DNA of 18,539 nucleotides from an uncultured Actinoplanes sp. GTDB taxonomy: Bacteria > Actinomycetota > Actinomycetes > Mycobacteriales > Micromonosporaceae. The position numbers and the translations under genes were made by a program. Below the pieces are notes generated by a model. It had not been told where the DNA came from, made no database searches, and was given only the letters and a program-made list of their open reading frames with translations. How positions within the stretch are numbered: position 1 is the first letter of the stretch; every line of letters begins with the position of its first letter. The stretch spans positions 1-18,539 of the forward strand of contig NZ_CAKUCL010000138.1 of the NCBI RefSeq assembly GCF_934643405.1. The letters are read 5' to 3'. Below, piece by piece: positions 14,054-18,539 of the stretch.

Positions 14054-14895
14054 AGCAGCCCCAGCACCAGGGCGAGCGGCGGCCAGGTGCCGCGCCCGCG
14101 GCGGATGACGGCGTACGCGCGCAGGTCCACCCTCGGCGAGGCCAGCGGCAACAGGTCCACGCCGTCGCGCGGTGGCACGTCCGCGGGCAGCAGACCCACC
14201 CCCAGGCCCGCCACGATCAGGTCGTCCACCAGGTCCAGGCTGTCGCAGCGGTGCACGATCCGGGGCTCGTGGCCGTTGAGGGCGGACAACGTCCGTACGA
14301 CGTCCTCGTCCGCGGTGTTGCGCGAGTTGACGATCCAGTCCTGGGTCCAGGCCTCGGCCATCGGCATGCCGGCCGGCACGCCCAGGCCCCACGGGACGTC
14401 CCACAGCCGCCGGGTCTCGTAGCGGTTCGGAAAGGCGGCCGGGGCGAGGTTGTAGTCGTAGGTCAGCGCCAGGTCCACGTCGTCGGTGTCGAGCAGGGCG
14501 AACGCCTCGGACGGCTCGTGTTCGTGGATCAGCAGGCGCACAGCCCGGTGCCGTACGGACAAAAGCTCCTGCACGGGAAGCAGGGAGCGCCGGATCGCGG
14601 TGGCGAAGCCGGCGACGCGCAGCGAGCCGCTCGGCTCGGCGCCGGGGTCCAGGTCGAGCCGGGCCGCCTCGACGGCGGCGAGGATCGTCACGCCGTGCCC
14701 GGCCAGCCGGCGGCCCGCGGGAGTGAGCCGGACCCGGCGGCCCTCCGGCTCCACCAGCGGGGTGCCCACGTCCCGGGCGAGGATCGCCAGCTGCTGGGAG
14801 ACGGTCGAGGTGGTGAGCCCCATCTCCTCGGCCACCTCGCGCATCGAGCCGAGGCGGGCCAGTTCGACGAGCAGGCGCAGGCGGCGCGTTTCCAT
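14050..14895 (-). CDS. LysR-family transcriptional regulator
   Basis: A 281-residue regulator. The N-terminal winged helix-turn-helix (residues 1-62) is clear: RLRLLVELARLGSMREVAEE, GLTTSTVSQQLAILARDVG, then TPLVEPEGRRVRLTPAG. A linker helix and a periplasmic-binding-protein-like effector domain follow (from about residue 85: GSLRVAGFATAIRRSLLPV; later DVDLALTYDYN and LVDDLIVAGLGVGLLP). The ATG at 14895 is chosen because the HTH starts directly after it; the frame upstream lacks homology. It is divergent from the EamA-type exporter, so it probably controls that exporter in response to the exported metabolite, an arrangement common for LysR/exporter pairs. Confidence 0.93.
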   Translation of the reverse strand: METRRLRLLVELARLGSMREVAEEMGLTTSTVSQQLAILARDVGTPLVEPEGRRVRLTPAGRRLAGHGVTILAAVEAARLDLDPGAEPSGSLRVAGFATAIRRSLLPVQELLSVRHRAVRLLIHEHEPSEAFALLDTDDVDLALTYDYNLAPAAFPNRYETRRLWDVPWGLGVPAGMPMAEAWTQDWIVNSRNTADEDVVRTLSALNGHEPRIVHRCDSLDLVDDLIVAGLGVGLLPADVPPRDGVDLLPLASPRVDLRAYAVIRRGRGTWPPLALVLGLL

Positions 14896-14901
14896 CCGGC
14901 A

Positions 14902-14956
14902 ATTGTTCGTAACCGCTGAACGGTTTGTAAAGGATTGGCACGTGGACGCGAACAAT
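14902..14956. promoter_or_regulatory. Divergent LysR/exporter control region with two inverted repeats
   Basis: ATTGTTCG (14902-14909) and CGAACAAT (14949-14956) form a perfect 8-bp inverted pair with a 39-bp spacer. Inside it AACCG (14911-14915) and CGGTT (14921-14925) form a tight 5-5-5 dyad, preceded by T and similar to a LysR T-N11-A box. The outer arm covers the upstream candidate ATG at 14955, which favours the exporter start at 14979. Function is inferred. Confidence 0.5.
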
Positions 14957-14978
14957 GAATCGGCGTCTACTGGTCGGC

Positions 14979-15881
14979 ATGAAGACCGCACGCATCGGCA
15001 GCTCGATGGCCATCGCCGCCATGATCGCCGTTCAGCTCGGCATCGCCGGATCGGTCGGCGTGATGGACCGGCTCGGCGCCGAGGGCGCGGCGTGGCTGCG
15101 GCTGGCCGCGGCCGGCTTGCTGCTGCCGCTGCTCGTGCGGCCCCGGCTGCGGTCGTTCGGCGCCGCCAACCTGCGCGCGGCGGCCCTGCTGGGCATCGTC
15201 ACCGCGGGCACCACGATCCTGTTCATGGCGTCGGTGGCGCGCCTGCCGCTGGGCACGGCCAGCGCGATCGAGTTCCTCGGCCCGCTCGGCGTGGCGGCGG
15301 CGCGCGGTCGGCGCGGCACGCTGGCGTTCCCGCTGCTCGCCGCGGGCGGCGTGGTCCTGCTGACGACGCCGTGGCGTGGCGAGGTCGACCTGCTCGGCGT
15401 CGGCCTGGCGCTGGCCGCGGCCGCGTGCTGGGCCGCGTACATCCTGCTCACCCAGCGGGTCGGCGATGCGCTCGACGGCCTGTCCGGGCTCGCCGTGTCG
15501 ATGCCGGTCGCGGGCTTCGTGGCGACGTTCACGGTGTCGCCGGCGGCCTTCGCCGCCATCACCCCGGGTGACGTGCTGCTGGGCGGCGGCCTCGGCTTGC
15601 TGCTGATCGTTGCGTACGGGCTGGAGATGCTCGCCCTGCGCCGGTTGACCACCGCGGCCTTCGGCACCCTGATGGCTCTCGAACCGGCGGTGGCCCTGGT
15701 GATCGGCGCGGCGCTGCTGCACCAGATCCCCGACCTGCTCGGCGTGCTGGGCATGCTGTTCGTGGTCGCCGCCGGCGTGGGCGCGACGAGGTCGGGGGAG
15801 CGGGTCAGCCCGACCGCAGAACCTCGCGCAGCAACCCGCGATGACGCGCTATCCATGACGCGCTCCGGGCTCGCCACGTGA
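14979..15881 (+). CDS. EamA/RhtA-type drug or metabolite exporter
   Basis: A 300-residue inner-membrane permease of the drug/metabolite transporter superfamily with about ten hydrophobic helices in two EamA halves. The N-terminal half begins IGSSMAIAAMIAVQLGIAGS and contains AAWLRLAAAGLLLPLLVRP and TASAIEFLGPLGVA. The second half starts near LLGVGLALAAAACWAAYILL and contains TTAAFGTLMALEPAVALVIG. The pattern is closest to RhtA-like amino-acid exporters; the substrate is unknown. ATG 14979 gives the usual family N-terminus; ATG 14955 would add eight residues. The last 35 or so residues are polar and lie over the 3' end of the opposing phosphotransferase gene (77-bp overlap). Confidence 0.9.
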   Translation: MKTARIGSSMAIAAMIAVQLGIAGSVGVMDRLGAEGAAWLRLAAAGLLLPLLVRPRLRSFGAANLRAAALLGIVTAGTTILFMASVARLPLGTASAIEFLGPLGVAAARGRRGTLAFPLLAAGGVVLLTTPWRGEVDLLGVGLALAAAACWAAYILLTQRVGDALDGLSGLAVSMPVAGFVATFTVSPAAFAAITPGDVLLGGGLGLLLIVAYGLEMLALRRLTTAAFGTLMALEPAVALVIGAALLHQIPDLLGVLGMLFVVAAGVGATRSGERVSPTAEPRAATRDDALSMTRSGLAT

Positions 15882-16614
15882 TGCCCCACATCACCGGATA
15901 GCCGCCCGGGGTGACCGCCTCGGTCGACTCCTGGGTGACGTGGTGCTCGATCGCCTCGGCGCGGGCACCCCGCAACGCCACGTCCAGCAGCCGGTCCACG
16001 AAGTCCTCCCGGGTGGCGCGGTCCACGCCGTACCCGTCGAGCAGCGCCCTTGCCTGTTCGGCGCGGAACCGGGCGTCGGGCAGATCGTGCAGCGCGGCGA
16101 TGTCGTCGTCGTGCAGCTGGGCGTTCAGCCAGGCGGCGGCCGCCAGCTCCGGCATCGGGTCGACGGGTCCGGCCGCCTCCCAGTCGATGAACGCCGCCGG
16201 ACTTCCGCCGGTGCCGACGATGTTCCACGGCCCCGGGTCGCGATGCCCGTGCACCGCCGGCACGCCGCCCAGATCGACCGGCTGCCACGACACGCCCGGC
16301 GGCGGCCGGAACGTGCTGGTCGCCGTGTGCAGCTCGCGCAGCAGCACGCCGATCCGCGCGACCGCCTCGGTCGAGGGCCACGCCCGCGGGTGCGGGCTCG
16401 ACCCCGGCAGGTAGGTCACCGCGAGCCGGCCGTCCCTCGCGTAGCCGTCCCCGACCACCCGCGGCGCACCCCGGAAGCCGGCCGCCTCGAGGTGCCGCAG
16501 CAGGGCGATCACGCCGGGTGCCCACGGGCCGGCGGTCTTGAGGACGACGCCGTCCGAGAGCGTCGCGCCGGCCGGGCCGGGGCCACTGCCGTACGTGCGC
16601 AATTGTTCTTCCAT
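15805..16614 (-). CDS. Aminoglycoside-phosphotransferase-family (APH) kinase
   Basis: A 269-residue kinase-like enzyme of the APH/choline-kinase fold; the substrate is unknown, and a resistance role should not be assumed. The N-lobe has LSDGVVLKTAGPW with the expected Lys and then VIALLRHLEAAGF. The C-lobe has the catalytic loop VHGHRDPGPWNIV, matching HxDx4N (His-Arg-Asp-Pro-Gly-Pro-Trp-Asn), and FIDWEAAGPVDPMPELA with the metal-binding Asp. The ATG at 16614 is chosen because the protein begins there in homologous register and the adjacent gene is divergent with 36 bp between starts. The 3' end overlaps the exporter gene tail to tail. Confidence 0.9.
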   Translation of the reverse strand: MEEQLRTYGSGPGPAGATLSDGVVLKTAGPWAPGVIALLRHLEAAGFRGAPRVVGDGYARDGRLAVTYLPGSSPHPRAWPSTEAVARIGVLLRELHTATSTFRPPPGVSWQPVDLGGVPAVHGHRDPGPWNIVGTGGSPAAFIDWEAAGPVDPMPELAAAAWLNAQLHDDDIAALHDLPDARFRAEQARALLDGYGVDRATREDFVDRLLDVALRGARAEAIEHHVTQESTEAVTPGGYPVMWGITWRARSASWIARHRGLLREVLRSG

Positions 16615-16650
16615 CTGGGCATCCCCGGCGCCGGAGGTGATGATGACGGG

Positions 16651-17067
16651 ATGACGATGCCGGACGACCTGCGCGCTCACAACCGCAATCTCATCGCCCA
16701 GTTCCGCGCCGACGGCGGCATGTCGATGGGGGACCGGCCGCTGCTGCTGCTCACCACGATCGGCCGGCGCACCGGCGAGGAGCGCACCACCCCGATGATG
16801 TACGTCCGCGACGGCGGCCGGCTGATGGTCGTCGCCTCGAACAACGGCGCGACGCGCGACCCGGACTGGTTCCGCAACCTGGTCGCCAACCCGGACGTGA
16901 CGGTCGAGCTGCCGGGGGAGACGTTCCCCGCCAAGGCGCAGCCCTTGCAGGGACCGGAGTACGACCGTCACTGGACCGCGGTGAAGCAGAGATACCCGTT
17001 CTTCGCCGACCACGAGCAGCGGGCCGCCGGCCGCCGGATCCCGGTGGTGGAGCTGATCCGCCGCTGA
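16651..17067 (+). CDS. Deazaflavin (F420)-dependent nitroreductase family protein
   Basis: A 138-residue split-beta-barrel protein of the DDN/nitroreductase family (F420H2-dependent quinone or nitro reductases of actinobacteria). The signature is clear: LLLLTTIGRRTGEERTTPMM, then YVRDGGRLMVVASNNGATRD, PDWFRNLVANPDVTVEL and a C-terminal FFADHEQRAAGRRIPVVEL. The natural substrate is unknown; related enzymes reduce quinones. ATG 16651 follows GGAGGTGA (16633-16640) by 10 nt; ATG 16657 is an alternative. It is divergent from the APH gene and tail to tail with the next gene, 6 bp apart. Use of F420 implies the host makes that cofactor. Confidence 0.92.
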   Translation: MTMPDDLRAHNRNLIAQFRADGGMSMGDRPLLLLTTIGRRTGEERTTPMMYVRDGGRLMVVASNNGATRDPDWFRNLVANPDVTVELPGETFPAKAQPLQGPEYDRHWTAVKQRYPFFADHEQRAAGRRIPVVELIRR

Positions 17068-17073
17068 GGTGCC

Positions 17074-17310
17074 TCAGGCTTCGGGGATGTCCCGCTTGGC
17101 CGCGAGCAGCGTCTCCCGGGTGACGACGACGATGCGTTCGTAGTCCGCGCGAGCCGCCCCGGCCGGGAGTTTCGCCTCGAGCGACGCGGTCGCGTCGGTC
17201 CCGATGACCGCGAAGTCACCGGTGCTCAGCTCGAAGATGTCCGGACAGGTGCCGTTGTTCAGACTTCCGCGCTCTTGGGGCGAAGATCCGAGTCTGCGTA
17301 CGAACTCCAC
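17074..17310 (-). CDS. Small conserved-looking actinobacterial protein (78 residues)
   Basis: MEFVRRLGSSPQERGSLNNG, then TCPDIFELSTGDFAVIGTDAT, an Ala-rich stretch and YERIVVVTRETLLAAKRDIP. I recall very similar short proteins in many actinomycetes, always without an assigned function. There is no signal peptide or membrane segment. A single Cys sits in CPDIFEL. The layout suggests a compact alpha/beta domain that might partner a regulator; this is inference. The GTG at 17310 is supported by GGAAGGTGG just upstream. It lies 250 bp downstream of the DUF6082-like gene on the same strand, with a probable terminator and a repeat-bearing promoter region between them. Confidence 0.82.
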   Translation of the reverse strand: MEFVRRLGSSPQERGSLNNGTCPDIFELSTGDFAVIGTDATASLEAKLPAGAARADYERIVVVTRETLLAAKRDIPEA

Positions 17311-17350
17311 GGGCCACCTTCCGCTAACACCAGTGAGTAATCACCGACGG

Positions 17351-17384
17351 ACAGTAGTGGCAGACGGTGGCACACGGTGGCAGA
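17351..17384. repeat. 10-bp iterated motif upstream of the 78-residue gene
   Basis: CAGACGGTGG (17361-17370) and CACACGGTGG (17371-17380) are adjacent and differ at one base. A half-copy (AGTGG, 17356-17360) precedes them and CAGA follows (17381-17384). The period is exactly 10 bp, about one helical turn, so a protein could bind every copy on one face. The array is 41-74 bp upstream of the GTG at 17310, within the expected promoter region. Confidence 0.6.
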
Positions 17385-17467
17385 TTCGCACGGCGCGTCT
17401 AGGGGTTTTTGGGCGGCGGACACCCTTCCGTATGTGTCCGGTGGGGGCGTGCGCCGCAGAAGCCCGC

Positions 17468-17504
17468 AAAAAGGAATCTGCCGCCGGCATCGCGGTACCG
17501 GCGG
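17468..17504 (-). terminator. Rho-independent-like terminator after the DUF6082-like gene
   Basis: CCGCCGG (17481-17487) pairs perfectly with CCGGCGG (17498-17504) around a 10-nt loop. On the minus strand the stem is followed 8 nt later by TTTTT (17472-17468). It lies 57 bp beyond the stop at 17561, consistent with termination of that transcript. Confidence 0.55.
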
Positions 17505-17560
17505 TCCTCCGCCGCTCCACGCCGCCCTGACCGCGCTCAGATGATCGACAGAACACGCCT

Positions 17561-18199
17561 CTACGGCTGCGTAGCTGTCACGGGTGTGTCCGCGGCGCCG
17601 TACTCCAGGCGAGCGGTGGCGACGGCTTTCTCGTAGTTCCGGCAGATCTCGTCGACGCGCGTCGCGAAGGCATGTTCGAGGCTGCCCGGTTCCAGTGAAG
17701 TCCGGGCCTCCCGCGCCGCCGCCCAATACCCCCGCATGATCGAATTGGTGAACAGATAATGCATGCTGGCGAGCACCTGCTCGTCGGTGGCTTCACCCAG
17801 CTTCAGTGAAGTCCAATGAAATTGGTAGATGATATTCGCGTAGAGGTACTGCCGGTTGAGTGTCGGCGAGAGGTTCGGGTGGAATGCGGGCCACACCTCC
17901 GCCAGTTCCGCGTCGTTGACGCTCATTTTCAGGATTTCCAGATGCATCATGCGCAACTCGGCCGCCGCGGTGCGCTTCAGTTCCCGGAACTGGGCCTTGG
18001 CGGTGATCACCACGGCCGCCAGGGTGAGGACGCCGATGATCGAGCTGAGCGCGCCGAATGTCTGGCCGACATCGCTCCACTTGCGCCAGTTCTCCGCGGA
18101 TCCTCGCAGGCACAGCGCCGCGGCGATGCCGACGCCTCCGGCCAGGGCGATGCCCGCGACAACGCTCATGGCGACCCAGAACGACAATCGTGTCAACAA
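17561..18199 (-). CDS. DUF6082-like two-helix membrane protein
   Basis: A 212-residue protein with two N-terminal transmembrane helices (about residues 6-32 and 47-67: FWVAMSVVAGIALAGGVGIA and SSIIGVLTLAAVVITA). A helical cytoplasmic domain follows, beginning with a charged coil (AQFRELKRTAAAELRMMHLE) and containing AEVWPAFHP and IMRGYWAAAREARTS. This matches the layout I associate with actinobacterial DUF6082 proteins, whose function is unknown. The start is uncertain: an in-frame TGA lies at 18230-18232 and only TTG 18199 or 18196 would include helix 1, with no good ribosome-binding site. A GTG at 18227 with an ideal GGGAGG exists one frame over. A frameshift, a sequence error or a weak TTG start are all possible. 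Confidence 0.72.
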   Translation of the reverse strand: MLTRLSFWVAMSVVAGIALAGGVGIAAALCLRGSAENWRKWSDVGQTFGALSSIIGVLTLAAVVITAKAQFRELKRTAAAELRMMHLEILKMSVNDAELAEVWPAFHPNLSPTLNRQYLYANIIYQFHWTSLKLGEATDEQVLASMHYLFTNSIMRGYWAAAREARTSLEPGSLEHAFATRVDEICRNYEKAVATARLEYGAADTPVTATQP

Positions 18200-18481
18200 T
18201 GCTCTCGGGGCGTGCTCGATCGACCACGGTCATACCTCCCGCAGCTGCCGACTGGCCGAGGAAGGCACCTTCCGCCGAGGCGCCCACTCCTCAGGTCTTC
18301 ATAGTGATAGCCTTCGGCGAAATGTGCCACTGCTATCGGATGAGTGATTAATTGCTCACCCGCAATGGATCAGCTATATAGCAGAATGCCTGACGGCCAA
18401 TCGCCATCAGGCTGTCGACTTTAACGACCGTTAATCATGACGGCGATCGGCGGCACTGCTTAAAAGCTCCTAACACGATCT
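18200..18481. other. Non-coding, AT-rich palindrome-dense stretch before a transposase remnant
   Basis: No credible gene is seen. From about 18300 the GC content falls well below that of the rest of the window. It contains GGAAGG-CA-CCTTCC (18260-18273), an imperfect 18-bp palindrome (18341-18358), a perfect GCTATATAGC (18373-18382), a long hairpin (18388-18412) and TTAACG-AC-CGTTAA (18421-18434). The minus-strand promoter of the DUF6082-like gene probably lies in its left part. The right part is likely the end of an insertion element or its flank. Confidence 0.55.
18388..18412. terminator. 10-bp stem-loop, possible bidirectional terminator
   Basis: GCCTGACGGC (18388-18397) pairs with GCCATCAGGC (18403-18412) at 9 of 10 positions around the loop CAATC. 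It lies about 70 bp downstream of the transposase stop on the minus strand. There is no long U-tract, so the terminator role is tentative. Confidence 0.4.
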
Positions 18482-18538
18482 CTAATCAGTCCAGTTGATC
18501 AAGCGGCGCCAGCAGATCAGGATGCAGGCGAGGCTGAC
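18482..18538 (-). CDS. IS5-like transposase, C-terminal end only
   Basis: On the minus strand the frame VSLACILICWRRLINWTD followed by TAG runs off the right edge of the window. The ending LACILICWRRL is the pattern found at the C-terminus of many actinobacterial IS5-family DDE transposases (commonly ALICWRRL). Only 18 residues are visible, so neither the catalytic residues nor intactness can be judged. The element should extend to the right of the window, with its near terminal repeat somewhere in about 18420-18481; the exact end was not identified. Confidence 0.6.
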   Translation of the reverse strand, partial: VSLACILICWRRLINWTD

Positions 18539-18539
18539 G

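Noticed and set aside
15805..16614. Antibiotic resistance gene
   Set aside because: The fold is APH-like, but no specific aminoglycoside enzyme is recognised and there is no mobile or biosynthetic context next to it; calling resistance would overreach.
17351..17384. Plasmid or phage replication iterons
   Set aside because: Only two full copies, no AT-rich unwinding element next to them and no replication gene nearby; a regulator site is more likely.
17259..17726. 155-codon minus-strand frame spanning the promoter and terminator region near 17300-17560
   Set aside because: It crosses a likely terminator and overlaps both flanking genes in other frames, with no domain-like pattern.

Overview
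The window is about 18.5 kb of very GC-rich DNA with high-GC actinobacterial features. These include GTG and TTG starts, GC-rich third codon positions, -10 hexamers of the TAGGGT type lying 6-7 nt before start codons (leaderless mRNAs), a deazaflavin (F420)-type nitroreductase, DUF3558-like and DUF6082-like proteins, and a sugar ABC importer with no ATPase gene beside it. A filamentous actinomycete, possibly of the Micromonosporaceae, is a reasonable inference but is not proven by the sequence.

Left part (1-5882): one operon on the + strand for import and cleavage of a rhamnose-containing glycoside. It holds a GH78 alpha-L-rhamnosidase whose 5' end is outside the window, a lipoprotein sugar-binding protein, and two MalF/MalG-type permeases. 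The genes are packed tightly enough for translational coupling. The N-terminal region of the rhamnosidase carries an in-frame 39-bp tandem repeat. A 14-codon frame with a perfect Shine-Dalgarno sequence bridges the two permeases.

Middle part (5885-13058): mostly single-gene units. They are a NUDIX hydrolase with a leaderless promoter, a 440-bp non-coding stretch with repeats and hairpins, a small four-helix membrane protein, and a MerR regulator divergent from an Old Yellow Enzyme gene, with a near-perfect dyad in a 20-bp-spacer promoter between them. Then come a WD40 beta-propeller protein, an NTF2/SnoaL-like protein, a MmcQ/YjbR protein, a proline-iminopeptidase-like alpha/beta hydrolase and an isochorismatase-family hydrolase.

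Right part (13162-18199): a DUF3558-like lipoprotein, a 67-residue orphan protein, a LysR regulator divergent from an EamA/RhtA-type exporter, an APH-type phosphotransferase divergent from a DDN-type nitroreductase, a 78-residue conserved-looking protein, and a two-helix DUF6082-like membrane protein. The extreme right (18300-18539) drops sharply in GC, is rich in palindromes, and ends in the C-terminus of an IS5-like transposase. It is probably the edge of an inserted element.

I found no tRNA, rRNA, CRISPR array or obvious biosynthetic cluster. The best leads for something new are the MerR/Old Yellow Enzyme switch, the repeat-bearing rhamnosidase, the permease-bridging mini-ORF, the 10-bp iterated motif near 17360, and the palindrome-dense right edge.
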